This document shows positions 1-9,612 of a DNA stretch of 64,000 nt, piece by piece. Within the stretch, counting starts at the first letter, position 1, and every line of letters begins with the position of its first letter. The stretch comes from Thetidibacter halocola. GTDB taxonomy: Bacteria; Pseudomonadota; Alphaproteobacteria; Rhodobacterales; Rhodobacteraceae. Both the position numbers and the translations under genes were made by a program. The stretch is from assembly GCF_018224955.1 (NCBI RefSeq), contig NZ_JAGTUU010000004.1, forward strand, positions 310,001 to 374,000, written 5' to 3'. The notes under the pieces are model-generated. The model was given only the letters and a program-made list of their open reading frames with translations. It did not search any database and had not been told where the DNA came from.

Positions 1-141
1 CCCCAGCATCGCGCAGATCGTCACGGGCGCGGGGTGCGGAAATCCTTGACAGTCGGGCGGGCTGACGGCCAAAACCGGCCCAAGTGCCGCGCAAGTCGGC
101 CGAATAACGCAGCAAGGCACAAGCAGGCAGTCAGGACCGAC

Positions 142-852
142 ATGAGCAGTTCCAGCCAGCGGATCGAGGACTCGCTTCGCGAGACGATCATCGCCCGCCC
201 CGACATCATCCTGGATGACCGCGACCTGATGCAGGCCCTGATCGCCGCGAACGAGCGGTCGATGGGCGGGAACATCATCGACCTGCGCGGTATCGCGATG
301 GAACGGCTCGAGGCGAGGCTGGACCGGCTGGAGGACACCCATCGCAGCGTGATCGCCGCCGCCTACGAGAACCTCGCCGGCACCAACCAGGTGCACCGCG
401 CCATTCTGCGGATGCTGGACCCGATCGAGTTCGAGCCCTTCCTGCGCGACCTCGGCGGCGACGTCGCCGAGATCCTGCGCGTCGATGCGATGCGGCTGGT
501 GCTGGAAAGCAACGCCGAGGATGGCGCACGCACGGTGCAGCGCCTGGGCAAGGTGCTGTCGGTAGCCGAGCAGGGCTTTGTCGCACGCTACCTCAGCGCG
601 GGCGGCCAAGCCCCGCTGCGGCAGGTCACGCTGCGCCAGGTGCAGACCGGCGATGCCCGCATCTACGGCGACCGCGCTGCCTGGATCCGCTCCGAGGCCT
701 GCCTGAAACTCGATTTCGGCCCGGGCCGCCTGCCCGGCATGCTGGTCATGGGCGCCGAGGACCCGCACCAGTTCACGCCGCAGCAGGGCACCGACTTGCT
801 GGCCTTCTTCGCAGGCGTGTTCGAGCGGACGATGCGCCGCTGGCTGAGCTGA
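142..852 (+). CDS. DUF484 family protein
   Basis: This 236-residue soluble protein belongs to DUF484, a family with a GAF-like C-terminal half and no firmly established function. The N-terminus carries the typical ARPDIILDD segment (about residues 17-25), a helix rich in Arg/Glu with coiled-coil potential (about 45-75), then the GAF-like region. The ATG at 142 is chosen because the family N-terminus begins just there, although the frame stays open upstream. xerC follows 50 bp downstream on the same strand, matching the enterobacterial yigA-xerC linkage, so a role tied to XerC or chromosome segregation is possible but is inference from context only. Confidence 0.85.
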   Translation: MSSSSQRIEDSLRETIIARPDIILDDRDLMQALIAANERSMGGNIIDLRGIAMERLEARLDRLEDTHRSVIAAAYENLAGTNQVHRAILRMLDPIEFEPFLRDLGGDVAEILRVDAMRLVLESNAEDGARTVQRLGKVLSVAEQGFVARYLSAGGQAPLRQVTLRQVQTGDARIYGDRAAWIRSEACLKLDFGPGRLPGMLVMGAEDPHQFTPQQGTDLLAFFAGVFERTMRRWLS

Positions 853-902
853 ACGCTGCCTGAACCGACCCTGGGGGGACGTGGCAAGAGGAGGCCGCGC
901 CC

Positions 903-1826
903 ATGACGCTGGACATATCGCCTGCCGCACGCGATGCGCTGGCCCGCTGGCTGGATTCCCAGCGTGCCCTGAAGGGCGCGAGCCCGAACACGATCGACGC
1001 CTATCGCGGCGACGTCCTGGATTTCATCGTCTTCCTGACGCTGCACCATGCCGAACCCCAGGGGCTTGCGCCACTGGCGCGGGTGACGACCTCGGACATG
1101 CGGGGCTGGATGGCGCGGCTGCGGATGGGCGGAGCATCCTCGCGCAGCGTCGCGCGCAAACTGTCGGCGGTGAAAAGCTTCTACCGCTGGCTGGCCGAGC
1201 GCGAGGGGTATGAACCCACGGCGGTCCTGTCGGCCCGCGCACCGAAGTTCCAGAAGAAGCTGCCCCGCCCGCTGACCGAGGACGCGGCGCGCGCCATGAT
1301 CGGCACGGTCGAGACACAGGCCCGCGACAGCTGGATCGGGGCGCGGGACGCGGCGGTGGTAACGCTGCTTTACGGTTGCGGGCTGCGCATCTCGGAGGCG
1401 CTGGGGCTGACCGGTCGCGCCTGGCCCTTTGGCGACAGCCTGCGCATCCTCGGCAAGGGCGGCAAGGAACGGATCGTGCCGGTGCTGCCCGTCGCGCGCC
1501 GCGCGGTCGAGACCTACCTGCGGCTCTGCCCCTACCCGGTGGAACCCGACGCGCCGCTGTTCCGGGGCGCGCGCGGCGGGCCGCTGAACCCGCGGCTGAT
1601 CCAGAAGGTGACGGAGCAGGCGCGGATGCAGCTGGGCCTGCCCGCCTCGGCCACGCCGCACGCGATGCGCCACAGCTTTGCAACGCATCTGCTGGCGGCG
1701 GGCGGCGATCTGCGGGCGATCCAGGAATTGCTGGGCCATGCCTCGCTTTCGACGACGCAGGCCTATACGGCGGTTGACCAGGTCCACCTGATGCGCGTCT
1801 ATGACGCCTGCCATCCGAAGGCATGA
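903..1826 (+). CDS. xerC: Site-specific tyrosine recombinase XerC
   Basis: XerC, with XerD, resolves chromosome dimers at dif during cell division. The 307-residue protein has an N-terminal SAM-like DNA-binding domain (about 1-105) and a C-terminal catalytic domain. The catalytic set is visible: Arg162 in YGCGLRISEALGL, Lys in the GKGGKER beta-hairpin, the HAMRHSFATHLL box, the LGHASLSTTQ box and the nucleophile Tyr288. Length is normal for XerC. Single-copy chromosomal context beside DUF484, with no attachment sites or cargo, argues against a phage or transposon integrase. The ATG at 903 sits some 10 bp after an AAGAGGA stretch. Confidence 0.95.
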   Translation: MTLDISPAARDALARWLDSQRALKGASPNTIDAYRGDVLDFIVFLTLHHAEPQGLAPLARVTTSDMRGWMARLRMGGASSRSVARKLSAVKSFYRWLAEREGYEPTAVLSARAPKFQKKLPRPLTEDAARAMIGTVETQARDSWIGARDAAVVTLLYGCGLRISEALGLTGRAWPFGDSLRILGKGGKERIVPVLPVARRAVETYLRLCPYPVEPDAPLFRGARGGPLNPRLIQKVTEQARMQLGLPASATPHAMRHSFATHLLAAGGDLRAIQELLGHASLSTTQAYTAVDQVHLMRVYDACHPKA

Positions 1827-1881
1827 CCGCACCGGCGACGCGCGGCCTTCCAACCATAACCCCCCGGACAGGAGATCCCCG

Positions 1882-2490
1882 ATGATGCAGCTTTTCCACT
1901 CTCCCATCTCGCCCTTCGTGCGCAAGGTGATGGTGGTTCTGCACGAGACCGACCAGCTTGGCGATGTCGAGTTGAAAAGCGTGTCGACCACCGTGCTGGC
2001 CTCGGACCCAACGCTGATCGCGGCCAACCCGCTGGCCAAGCTGCCGACCCTGCTGCGCCCCGATGGTCCGGCGCTGTATGACAGCCGCGTGATCTGCCGC
2101 TTTCTCGATGACCGCGGTAAGGGCGGGCTCTATCCCGCGGCACGGCTCTGGGACACGCTGACGTTGGAGGCGACGGGCGATGCGATCATGGAGGCCGGTC
2201 TGGCCATCGTCTACGAAAAGCGCCTGCGCCCGGCCGAGATCCAGTTCCAGCCACTGATGGACGCACATTGGGGCAAGGCCGACCGCGCCATAGAGGTGCT
2301 GAACGCGCGCTGGATGAGCCATCTGCACGGACCGCTCGATTGCGGCCAGATCGCCGTGGCCTGCGCGCTGGGCTATCTCGACTTCCGCATGCCCGAGCGC
2401 GACTGGCGCACGGGCCGCGATGCCCTGGCCGCCTGGTATTCCGAGTTCTGCAAGCGTCCGGCGATGCAGGCAACGGCCCCGGTCGGCTGA
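1882..2490 (+). CDS. Glutathione S-transferase family protein
   Basis: A 202-residue cytosolic GST. The N-terminal thioredoxin-like domain begins LFHSPISPFVRKV, where a Ser-Pro-Phe-Val-Arg active-site loop is seen, followed by the cis-Pro region KLPTLLRPDG and the glutathione-binding D-S-R motif in LYDSRVICRFL. The C-terminal half is the helical substrate domain. The first of two adjacent ATGs is used; an AGGAG-like sequence (AGGAGATC) lies just upstream. It follows xerC by 55 bp and may share its transcript. The substrate cannot be inferred. Confidence 0.88.
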   Translation: MMQLFHSPISPFVRKVMVVLHETDQLGDVELKSVSTTVLASDPTLIAANPLAKLPTLLRPDGPALYDSRVICRFLDDRGKGGLYPAARLWDTLTLEATGDAIMEAGLAIVYEKRLRPAEIQFQPLMDAHWGKADRAIEVLNARWMSHLHGPLDCGQIAVACALGYLDFRMPERDWRTGRDALAAWYSEFCKRPAMQATAPVG

Positions 2491-2506
2491 CGCCAGTGAC
2501 CTGCAG

Positions 2507-2529
2507 GGGCGGGGCCGTGCGCCCCGCCC
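2507..2529. terminator. GC-rich hairpin between convergent genes
   Basis: A perfect 9-bp inverted repeat (GGGCGGGGC, 5-nt loop, GCCCCGCCC) fills the 45-bp gap between the convergent GST and outer-membrane genes. There is no T-run on either side, so it may be a bidirectional pause or Rho-assisted terminator rather than a standard intrinsic one. Confidence 0.45.
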
Positions 2530-2535
2530 GACCCG

Positions 2536-3195
2536 TCAGAAGTTCAGTGACAGGCCGATGTTGAGCGCGTTGGTCTTGATGTCGGTCGAGAAGCTGCCGC
2601 CATTGTCCAGGTCGCCCTCGTTCCAGGAATACGTGAACTGGTATTCCCCGAAGACCGACAGGCGGTCGGTGAGCGGATAGCTTGCCCCGGCGGTCAGCCG
2701 CATGGCCGGGCCGGTCAGCTGGAAGCCATAGGTGCGCGAATTGGCCGCCGTGTTGGTGGCGTCGACATGCGGAAAGGCGACGCCCACGCCCCCGCCGACA
2801 TAGGGTGTGAGGCCGCCCCATTGATCGGGAAAGCGGCGCATCAGGTTGACGGTGGCGATGTTGTGGCCGTCCGACAATTCGAACCGTGAAAAGCCCAGCC
2901 GATTCTGCACGTCATCAGGCATGTAGGCCTTGGTATGGGTGTATTCGATCCCGTAACCCCAATCGCCGCCACCGCGCCACCACGTCGCCCGCGCGCCGTA
3001 ATAGGGTGGCATCGAGAAGGACTTGCCCTCCCAGCCGACGAGCTCGTTGTAGGGGCCGAGGCCCCCTGGCAGATCCCCCGATATGCGGCTGTGCGGCAGG
3101 GTCTGCCAGCCCATGTAGATCGACACTTCCATCTCGGCCGCGGCGGGCAGAGCGGCGGCTGTGGACAGGGCTGTGGCGAGAATCAGGGAACGCAT
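2536..3195 (-). CDS. Outer-membrane beta-barrel protein, LpxQ (lipid A oxidase)-like
   Basis: A 219-residue protein with a Sec signal peptide ([20 protein letters not shown], cleavage near residue 20) and alternating hydrophobic strands ending in the C-terminal aromatic signature NIGLSLNF expected of BAM-inserted barrels. The body resembles rhodobacterial proteins annotated as lipid A oxidase, related to rhizobial LpxQ, which oxidises the proximal glucosamine of lipid A to 2-aminogluconate. Whether this homologue has that activity is uncertain; many annotations are by similarity alone. It is transcribed away from petABC and alone. Confidence 0.72.
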   Translation of the reverse strand: MRSLILATALSTAAALPAAAEMEVSIYMGWQTLPHSRISGDLPGGLGPYNELVGWEGKSFSMPPYYGARATWWRGGGDWGYGIEYTHTKAYMPDDVQNRLGFSRFELSDGHNIATVNLMRRFPDQWGGLTPYVGGGVGVAFPHVDATNTAANSRTYGFQLTGPAMRLTAGASYPLTDRLSVFGEYQFTYSWNEGDLDNGGSFSTDIKTNALNIGLSLNF

Positions 3196-3317
3196 CGAGG
3201 CAGTGCTCCGTGGCTTTGTGGGGTGACATAATCATCGCAGGGGGGCGGTTTCAACCGCGACACTTCCGCACTTTGCCGCATGTTGCCGCTTTGCGCGCTG
3301 GACGGGCCGGGGGGACA

Positions 3318-3331
3318 CCGCTAAATAGCGG
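3318..3331. promoter_or_regulatory. 14-bp inverted repeat upstream of petABC
   Basis: CCGCTA-AA-TAGCGG lies in the 210-bp divergent gap between the LpxQ-like gene and petA, about 75 bp before the petA start. It may be an operator or part of the leader. No convincing -35/-10 pair could be fixed around it. Confidence 0.35.
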
Positions 3332-3405
3332 CCCGATGGTCACCCGGGGCGGTGGCCCCCAATTCTTTCCCGGCCGGTCAACGGCCCCGAGCAATGGAGA
3401 AATTC

Positions 3406-3972
3406 GTGTCACACGCAGACGATCACGAAGGAACCCGGAGGGACTTCCTCTATTATGCCACCGCAGGGGCCGGCGTCGTCGCGACGGGCGCCGCTGTCTG
3501 GCCGCTGGTGAACCAGATGAACCCCTCCGCCGACGTGCGCGCGCTGTCGACCATCCGCGTCGACGTCTCGGGCGTCGCTGAAGGCACGCAGCTGACGGTG
3601 AAGTGGCTGGGCAAGCCGGTCTTCATCCGCCGCCGCACCGCCGAGGAGATCGAGCTGGGCCGCTCCGTGTCGCTGGACGACCTGACGATCGACAATGAGG
3701 CGCGCAATGCCAACCTGCCCGACGGCACGCCCGGCACGGACGAGAATCGCACGCTGGACGAAGCCGGCGAATGGCTGGTGATGATGGGCGTCTGCACCCA
3801 TCTGGGCTGCGTGCCGCTGGGCAACGGCTCGGGCGAGTACAGCGGCTGGTTCTGCCCCTGCCACGGCTCGCATTACGACACGGCGGGCCGCATCCGCAAA
3901 GGCCCCGCCCCGCAGAACCTGCCGGTCCCGCCGGCGGAATTCGTAGACGAAACAACCATCCTGCTGGGATAA
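3406..3972 (+). CDS. petA: Ubiquinol-cytochrome c reductase, Rieske iron-sulfur subunit
   Basis: The [2Fe-2S] subunit of cytochrome bc1 moves electrons from ubiquinol to cytochrome c1 on the periplasmic face. The N-terminus has the twin-arginine signal-anchor [16 protein letters not shown] and one membrane helix. The cluster ligands are in CTHLGC and CPCHGSHYD, with both disulfide cysteines present. I start at GTG 3406: it gives the N-terminus [14 protein letters not shown], aligning with Rhodobacter MSHAEDNAGTRRDF, and GGAGA at 3396-3400 is well placed as its ribosome-binding site. The in-frame ATG at 3394 would place that site inside the gene. First gene of petABC; 188 residues. Confidence 0.97.
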   Translation: MSHADDHEGTRRDFLYYATAGAGVVATGAAVWPLVNQMNPSADVRALSTIRVDVSGVAEGTQLTVKWLGKPVFIRRRTAEEIELGRSVSLDDLTIDNEARNANLPDGTPGTDENRTLDEAGEWLVMMGVCTHLGCVPLGNGSGEYSGWFCPCHGSHYDTAGRIRKGPAPQNLPVPPAEFVDETTILLG

Positions 3973-3984
3973 GGAGACGCGCGA

Positions 3985-5325
3985 ATGTCCGGTATTCCAC
4001 ACGACCATTACGAACCTTCGACAGGTGGCGAGAAGTGGCTGCACAAGCGGCTTCCGATCGTCGGCCTGTTGTACGACACCATCATGATCCCCACGCCCAA
4101 GAACCTGAACTGGATGTGGATCTGGGGCATCGTGCTGACCTTCTGCCTGGCGTTGCAGATCATCACCGGCATCGTGCTGGTCATGCACTACACGCCGCAT
4201 GTCGATATGGCTTTTGCCAGCGTCGAGCACATCATGCGCAACGTGAACGGCGGCTACATGCTGCGGTATCTGCACTCGAACGGCGCCTCGCTGTTCTTCA
4301 TCGCGGTCTATGCCCACATCTTCCGCGGCCTCTACTACGGCTCCTACAAGGCGCCGCGCGAGGTCACCTGGATCATCGGCATGCTCATCTATCTCTGCAT
4401 GATGGGCACCGCCTTCATGGGCTACGTGCTGCCCTGGGGCCAGATGTCGTTCTGGGGCGCTACGGTGATCACCGGCCTGTTCGGCGCGATCCCCTTCATC
4501 GGCGAGCCGATCCAGACCTGGCTGCTGGGCGGACCGGCGGTGGACAACGCCACGCTGAACCGCTTCTTCTCGCTGCACTACCTGCTGCCCTTCGTGATCG
4601 CCGCGCTGGTCGCGGTGCATATCTGGGCCTTCCACACCACGGGCAACAACAACCCGACCGGTGTCGAAGTGCGCCGCACGTCCAAGGCTGACGCGCAGAA
4701 GGACACGGTTCCGTTCTGGCCCTACTACGTCATCAAGGACCTGTTTGCCCTGGCGGTGATCCTGGCGGTCTTCTTCGCCATCGTCGGCTTCATGCCGAAC
4801 TACCTGGGCCACCCCGACAACTACATCGAGGCCAACCCGCTGGCGACGCCCGCGCATATCGTGCCGGAATGGTATTTCCTGCCCTTCTACGCGATCCTGC
4901 GCGCCTTCACCTCCGAAGTCTGGGTGGTGCAGATCGCGTCCTTCGTGACCGGCGGCATCATCGACGCCAAGTTCTTCGGTGTTCTGGCGATGTTCGGCGC
5001 AATCGCGGTGATGGCGCTGGCACCCTGGCTGGACACCTCGTCGGTGCGATCGGGCCGCTATCGCCCGATGTTCAAGTGGTGGTTCTGGCTGCTGGTCGTC
5101 GACTTCTTCGTGCTGATGTGGCTTGGCGCCATGCCCGCGGAAGAGCCCTACGCCACCTTCTCGCTGATCGCCTCGGCCTATTGGTTCGCCTACTTCCTGG
5201 TGATCCTGCCGCTGCTCGGCGTGATCGAAAAGCCGCTGCCGCAGCCCGACACGATCGAGGCCGATTTCGAGGCGCACTATCCCTCGAATGCCGGCGGCAA
5301 GCCTGTCGTCAACCCGGCCGAATAA
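3985..5325 (+). CDS. petB: Cytochrome b of the bc1 complex
   Basis: The membrane core of complex III carries hemes bL and bH and the Qo and Qi quinone sites. The 446-residue protein has eight predicted membrane helices, the paired heme-ligand histidines in helices B and D (for example in RYLHSNGAS and AVYAHIFRG, then [10 protein letters not shown] and [12 protein letters not shown]), and the Qo-site PEWY motif in [18 protein letters not shown]. It starts 12 bp after petA stop behind AAGGAGA. Length matches Rhodobacter cytochrome b. Confidence 0.98.
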   Translation: MSGIPHDHYEPSTGGEKWLHKRLPIVGLLYDTIMIPTPKNLNWMWIWGIVLTFCLALQIITGIVLVMHYTPHVDMAFASVEHIMRNVNGGYMLRYLHSNGASLFFIAVYAHIFRGLYYGSYKAPREVTWIIGMLIYLCMMGTAFMGYVLPWGQMSFWGATVITGLFGAIPFIGEPIQTWLLGGPAVDNATLNRFFSLHYLLPFVIAALVAVHIWAFHTTGNNNPTGVEVRRTSKADAQKDTVPFWPYYVIKDLFALAVILAVFFAIVGFMPNYLGHPDNYIEANPLATPAHIVPEWYFLPFYAILRAFTSEVWVVQIASFVTGGIIDAKFFGVLAMFGAIAVMALAPWLDTSSVRSGRYRPMFKWWFWLLVVDFFVLMWLGAMPAEEPYATFSLIASAYWFAYFLVILPLLGVIEKPLPQPDTIEADFEAHYPSNAGGKPVVNPAE

Positions 5326-5344
5326 GACTGAAGGACAGTTCGAT

Positions 5345-6130
5345 ATGATCAGGAAACTCACCTTCACGGCCCTTACGGCCCTGACGCTCTCGGCCGTCGG
5401 CGCCTTTGCCGCCGGATCCGAAGCCCATGTCGAGGATTTCGACTTCTCGTTCGAGGGGCCCTTCGGCACCTTCGACCAGGCGCAGCTCCAGCGCGGCCTT
5501 CAGGTCTACACCGAGGTCTGCTCTGCCTGCCATGGCCTGAGATACGTGCCGATCCGCACCCTCGCGGACGAAGGCGGCCCGCATTTCACCGAGGACCAGG
5601 TCCGCGCCTATGCCGAGCAGAACTTCGAGATCTTCGATGCCGAGCTTGACGACTTCCGTCCGGCCCGTCCAACCGACCACTTCCCCCACGTGACCTCGGC
5701 CGGCGCACCGGACCTGTCGCTGATGGCAAAGGCCCGCGCGGGCTTTCACGGGCCCTACGGTCTGGGCCTGAACCAGCTGTTCAAGGGCATCGGCGGCGCG
5801 GAATACATCGCGTCGCTGCTCACCGGCTATACCGGCGAGGAAAAGGAAGAAGCCGGGACCATCCTCTATGAGAACACCGCCTTCCCGGGCGGCTGGATCT
5901 CGATGGCGCCGCCGCTTTATGGCGACGACGTGGAATACGCCGACGGCCATTCAACCGACCTCGAGCATATCGCCGAGGACGTGGCCGCCTTCCTGATGTG
6001 GACGGCGGAACCCAAGATGATGGCGCGGAAAGAGGCCGGTTTTACCGGCGTCCTGTTCCTCGTGATCCTTTCGGTGCTGCTGTATCTGACCAACAAGCGC
6101 CTCTGGAAGCCGCTCAAGCACAAGGCCTGA
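5345..6130 (+). CDS. petC: Cytochrome c1 of the bc1 complex
   Basis: Cytochrome c1 accepts electrons from the Rieske protein and passes them to soluble or membrane cytochrome c. It has a Sec signal peptide (to about residue 21, AFA), the c-type heme-binding site CSACH, a likely axial Met in the C-terminal third ([14 protein letters not shown]) and one C-terminal membrane anchor followed by a basic tail ([12 protein letters not shown]). The ATG at 5345 is chosen because it places the signal peptide directly at the N-terminus. 261 residues; last gene of petABC, 19 bp after petB. Confidence 0.97.
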   Translation: MIRKLTFTALTALTLSAVGAFAAGSEAHVEDFDFSFEGPFGTFDQAQLQRGLQVYTEVCSACHGLRYVPIRTLADEGGPHFTEDQVRAYAEQNFEIFDAELDDFRPARPTDHFPHVTSAGAPDLSLMAKARAGFHGPYGLGLNQLFKGIGGAEYIASLLTGYTGEEKEEAGTILYENTAFPGGWISMAPPLYGDDVEYADGHSTDLEHIAEDVAAFLMWTAEPKMMARKEAGFTGVLFLVILSVLLYLTNKRLWKPLKHKA

Positions 6131-6152
6131 GCCGTCGCACAGGACACAAAGG

Positions 6153-6182
6153 AAAGCCCCGCCGATCCGGCGGGGCTTTTTC
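6153..6182 (+). terminator. Rho-independent terminator of petABC
   Basis: A perfect 11-bp stem (AAGCCCCGCCG, 3-nt loop, CGGCGGGGCTT) is followed by TTTTTCG, 22 bp after petC stop. Because the left arm is preceded by A residues it might also act weakly on the minus strand, but thiQ ends 33 bp further on. Confidence 0.93.
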
Positions 6183-6214
6183 GTTTCGGCGACCGGCGCG
6201 CTCGCCGGTCGGGG

Positions 6215-6922
6215 TCAGTGTCCGCCCTCCCCGAGGTAGGCGCGCAGCGCCGGTGGCGGGTCTGCGAACAGGCGTTCGGTTTCCACTGGTGGCGCAGCGA
6301 TGCCGTCGGCCACCAGCACCACCGCCTCGGCAAAGCGGCGCGCGTCGCCCGCGTCATGCGTCACCATAAGCACCAGTGCGCCCAGCTGCGCCGCCACGTC
6401 CCGTACAAGCTCCAGCATCTCGGCCTTGAGCGCCGGGCCCAGCGCGGCAAACGGCTCGTCCAACAGCAGGATGGGCCGTTCCTGCAACAGCACCCGCGCC
6501 AGTGCTGCGCGGCTCTGCTGGCCGCCAGAGAGTGTGCCAGGGCGGCGATCCTGCATCCCCTCCAGCCCCACACGCGCCAGCGCCGCAGCGATCCTTGCGA
6601 TACCGGCCGCATCCGGGCGCCGACCATCCGGTCGCAGGGCCAACCCAAGGTTGCGGGCCAGTGTCAGGTGCGGAAACAGGTTGCCGTCCTGGAACAGGAT
6701 CGAGACCGGGCGGCGCTCCGGCGGCAGGCCGGTCAGATCCTGCCCGTCCCACAGGATGCGTCCCCGCTCCAGCGGGCGGAACCCGGCGATGGCGTCCAGC
6801 AGCGTCGACTTCCCCGCCCCCGACGGGCCCAGAACCGCCACGCGCCGCCCGGGCTGAACCGCCCAGTCCGCCGCCAGCGTCGCGCCCCCCATGTCGATCG
6901 TCACGCCCTCAAGCCGCAGCAC
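6215..6922 (-). CDS. thiQ: Thiamine ABC transporter, ATP-binding protein
   Basis: ATPase of the ThiBPQ importer for thiamine and thiamine pyrophosphate. Walker A GPSGAGKST, Q-loop ILFQDGNLF, signature LSGGQQ, Walker B ILLLDEPF and the H-loop VTHD are all present, at the spacing of the family. I place the start at GTG 6922, eight bases after GGGAGG; GTG 6928 is an alternative and the frame remains open to 6961. It overlaps the end of thiP by 14 bp, so the two are translationally linked. About 235 residues. Confidence 0.9.
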   Translation of the reverse strand: MLRLEGVTIDMGGATLAADWAVQPGRRVAVLGPSGAGKSTLLDAIAGFRPLERGRILWDGQDLTGLPPERRPVSILFQDGNLFPHLTLARNLGLALRPDGRRPDAAGIARIAAALARVGLEGMQDRRPGTLSGGQQSRAALARVLLQERPILLLDEPFAALGPALKAEMLELVRDVAAQLGALVLMVTHDAGDARRFAEAVVLVADGIAAPPVETERLFADPPPALRAYLGEGGH

Positions 6923-8417
6923 CCGCACGCCCTCCCCTGTCGAAGGCCCAGAACAGGCCAAAGCTGAGTACCAGCAGCAGCAGGGCGGCGCCCGCCGCCG
7001 CCTCCATCCGATAGGCGCCCATCAGGCGATAGACCTGCAAGGGCAGCGTCGCGCGCTCGGGGTCGGCGAACAACGCAATCACGCCGAGATCGCCCATGGC
7101 CAGCGCCGCCACCAGCCCGCCCGCGAAGCCCAGCGGCCGGCGCAGGCGGGGCAGCAGGACCAGCCGCAGCCAGGCCATCGGCGTCAGTCTAAGGGTGGCA
7201 CGCAGGCGGCCGTAATCGGCGCGGATCGCCTCGACCTCGGGCGCCACGATGCGCAGCGCAAAGGGCAGCGCCATCAGCGCGTTCACCAGCGCCGTCACCG
7301 GCAGCGCCATGGAAAACGGGTTCACGAAGGGCCGCAACATCAGAAACAGCCCTGTCCCCAGCACCAGCGGCGAGATCGCGATGGCCATCAACGACCATAG
7401 CGCCCCGCGCGCCCCGGCCAGCGCCAGCGTCCACGAAAGGCACAGCGCGGTCGAGGCCAGCGCCAGCAGCACCGAATGCCCCGCCGCAGCCCATGTCTGC
7501 GGCCCCAGCTGCGCCAGGCCTGGCAAGCCGCGCCAGACCACAAGACCCAGCGGCAGCAGCAGAAAACCCGCAGCCGCCACCAGCCAGGCGGTGTCGCAGG
7601 CCCGGCCATGCGCCACGGTCAGCGGCAGTGCCCGGTCCAGCCCGGCGCCGAACCCCGCACCTTGCGCCAGACGCCACGCCACCAGCCCCGCACCCAGGCC
7701 CAGCGCCAGTTGCATCAGCGCCAGCGCCGCCGCCCGGCCCAGGTCGAAATCGAAACGCACCGCCTGGTAGATCGCCAGTTCCACCGTCGTCGCCCGCGGC
7801 CCTCCGCCCAGCGTCAGCGCCACGGCAAAGCTGGTCAGGCAGATGACGAAGATCACCGCAAAGGCGCCGGGCAGCAGCCGCAGGATCAGCGGCGCCTCCA
7901 GAACCATGAACCGCGCTCGTGGGGTCAGCCCCAGCGAGGCTGCCAGCCGCAGCCGCTCGGCCGGGATGGCCAGCCAGCCCTGCAACAGGATCCGTGTCGC
8001 CAGCGGCAGGTTGAAGAAGACATGCGCCAGCACGACGCCGTGCAGACCGTAGATGTCCAGCCTGGGCAAGCCCAGCGCCGACAGCGCGCCGTTCAGCAGC
8101 CCGTTCTGCCCGAACACCGCCAGAAGCCCCATGACCGCCACGATGACCGGCAGGATGAAGGGCGCGCCTAGCAGCGCGATCAGAAACCCGCGCCCGGCAA
8201 AGCGCCGGCGCGCCAGCGCGCGCGCCACCGGCACCGCCAGAATGCAGGCAAAGAGCGCCGACAGCAGCGCCTGACAGACGGTAAAGCGCAGCGCCTGCCA
8301 GTCGCCGGGGCCCAGCGCGGCCAGCCCCTCGGCCCGGACCAACACCGCCGCGACCGGCCCCAGCGTCAGCGCCGCCAGGGCCGTTGCAGCGATTACTGCG
8401 ACAGTGCGCTGCGCCAT
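6909..8417 (-). CDS. thiP: Thiamine ABC transporter, permease
   Basis: Inner-membrane permease with duplicated binding-protein-dependent transport domains, about a dozen membrane helices in 502 residues. Each half carries an EAA-loop-like segment before the penultimate helices (around AASLGLTPRARFMVLEAPLI in the first half and ATLRLTPMAWLRLVLLPRL in the second). The ATG at 8417 is preferred over the longer open frame because it begins directly at the first membrane helix and overlaps the thiB end by 25 bp, as is usual in this operon. Second gene of thiBPQ. Confidence 0.92.
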   Translation of the reverse strand: MAQRTVAVIAATALAALTLGPVAAVLVRAEGLAALGPGDWQALRFTVCQALLSALFACILAVPVARALARRRFAGRGFLIALLGAPFILPVIVAVMGLLAVFGQNGLLNGALSALGLPRLDIYGLHGVVLAHVFFNLPLATRILLQGWLAIPAERLRLAASLGLTPRARFMVLEAPLILRLLPGAFAVIFVICLTSFAVALTLGGGPRATTVELAIYQAVRFDFDLGRAAALALMQLALGLGAGLVAWRLAQGAGFGAGLDRALPLTVAHGRACDTAWLVAAAGFLLLPLGLVVWRGLPGLAQLGPQTWAAAGHSVLLALASTALCLSWTLALAGARGALWSLMAIAISPLVLGTGLFLMLRPFVNPFSMALPVTALVNALMALPFALRIVAPEVEAIRADYGRLRATLRLTPMAWLRLVLLPRLRRPLGFAGGLVAALAMGDLGVIALFADPERATLPLQVYRLMGAYRMEAAAGAALLLLVLSFGLFWAFDRGGRAGAAA

Positions 8418-9370
8418 GCCTCGATGGCCTCGTCCCTTAGGCCTGCGGCCTCGTCCTCGGAGTAGAACAGCACCTTTTCCGGCAAGTCGAGCTGCTGGAA
8501 GCCCTCGGGCCACTTGTCCTTTGGCAGCGCCGCCGGGATCGACCAGTTGCCGGTGGCAATCATCGACTGGAAGTCCTCGGACAGGATGAAGGCCATGAAC
8601 TGGTCGGCCAACTCGGGATTGTCGGTTCCCGCCAGCTTTGCCGCGAGTTCGACCATGAAATAATGTCCCTCGGGGAAGATCGCGGCCTTCTTGGTCTCAT
8701 CACCCTCGGCGATGATGTGATAGGCCGGCGAGGTCGTATAGCTCAGCACCATGTCGGCCTCGCCATCGGTGAACAGGCCATAGCTTTCCGACCAGCCGCG
8801 CGTCACGGTGACGATCTTCGGCGCCAGTTTCGCCCAGGCCTCCTGCGCCTCGTCGCCAAAGACCGCCCGCACCCACAGCACGAGAGCGAGGCCAGAGATC
8901 GAGCTGCGCGGGTCCTGGATCACCAACCGCAGGTCGTCGGGCGCCTCGAGCAGCGCGGCAAAGCTGGCGGGCGGGTTGGCCACGCGGGTCGTGTCATAGA
9001 CAAAGGCCGTGTGGCCGTAGTTGAATGGCAGGAAAACCTCGTCCGTCCAGTCGATGGGCAATGTCAGCGGCGCAAGATCGACGCCGTGCGGGGCGAAGAG
9101 GCCCGACTCGCGCGCCTGCTTCGTGACGTCGGTGTTCAGACCGATGACCACGTCGGCCTCGGTCCGCGCGCCCTCCAGCAGGATGCGCGGCAGCAGGTCG
9201 CCGGGCCGCCATTGCAGGTCGCAATCGCATTGCGCCTCGAAAAGCTCTTCGATCTTCGGGCCGGGGCCCCATTCCGAGGTGAAATAGTCAGGTGCATAGA
9301 CCGTCAGCGTGCCAGAGGCCGAGGCCGCCGTGGCTGTCAGGAATGCCGCTGCAAATGTGAGTGCCTTCAT
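8393..9370 (-). CDS. thiB: Thiamine ABC transporter, substrate-binding protein
   Basis: Periplasmic binding protein that captures thiamine, TMP or TPP and delivers it to ThiP. Signal peptide [19 protein letters not shown] with cleavage near residue 19, then the family opening [18 protein letters not shown]. The mature protein has two cysteines (QCDCD) that may pair. 325 residues. It is the first gene of the operon and lies about 55 bp downstream of a TPP riboswitch, which supports thiamine rather than iron or another ligand; ThiB resembles iron-binding proteins, so the riboswitch is the decisive evidence. Confidence 0.94.
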   Translation of the reverse strand: MKALTFAAAFLTATAASASGTLTVYAPDYFTSEWGPGPKIEELFEAQCDCDLQWRPGDLLPRILLEGARTEADVVIGLNTDVTKQARESGLFAPHGVDLAPLTLPIDWTDEVFLPFNYGHTAFVYDTTRVANPPASFAALLEAPDDLRLVIQDPRSSISGLALVLWVRAVFGDEAQEAWAKLAPKIVTVTRGWSESYGLFTDGEADMVLSYTTSPAYHIIAEGDETKKAAIFPEGHYFMVELAAKLAGTDNPELADQFMAFILSEDFQSMIATGNWSIPAALPKDKWPEGFQQLDLPEKVLFYSEDEAAGLRDEAIEAWRSALSQ

Positions 9371-9423
9371 GGCCCTTCTCCATATCTGCGGCGTCGGGCA
9401 GGTATGGTCGGAGACCGCACAAC

Positions 9424-9519
9424 CTTCCCTCCGCCGGTGTTAACCGGTTCAGGTTCGACGGGTTCGTCCGGCGTCACGGACATCTCAGGCGGCTGATGCG
9501 CCACCACCCCGAGGTGAGG
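9424..9519 (-). promoter_or_regulatory. TPP riboswitch (THI element) controlling thiBPQ
   Basis: Reading the minus strand, the conserved THI elements appear in order: CTCGGGGTG, CTGAGATG, then ACCCGTCGAACCTGA, the P3-side pair ACCGGTTAACACCGG, and the closing GGAGGGAA. Thiamine pyrophosphate binding would lower expression of the importer. No strong U-run terminator is seen between the aptamer and thiB, so control is more likely at translation initiation. Confidence 0.95.
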
Positions 9520-9612
9520 CGCAAGCTAGGGCGAGAGCGGTGCGGCTTCAAGCGAAATCCCTTGAGGCCCCGCGCCCCCTGCCCTAACACCCAAGGCAAA
9601 GGAGACCGCGCC

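Noticed and set aside
1-141. A -35-like TTGACA at 46-51 and a possible gene start on the minus strand at the left edge
   Set aside because: No matching -10 follows TTGACA, and too little of any minus-strand frame is visible at the edge to call a gene.
903-1826. Tyrosine recombinase as a sign of an integrated element
   Set aside because: Full XerC features and housekeeping neighbours, with no att repeats, cargo genes or base-composition shift.
9371-9612. GGTTCGA-like bases suggesting a tRNA T-arm
   Set aside because: The sequence is fully explained by the conserved TPP riboswitch core.
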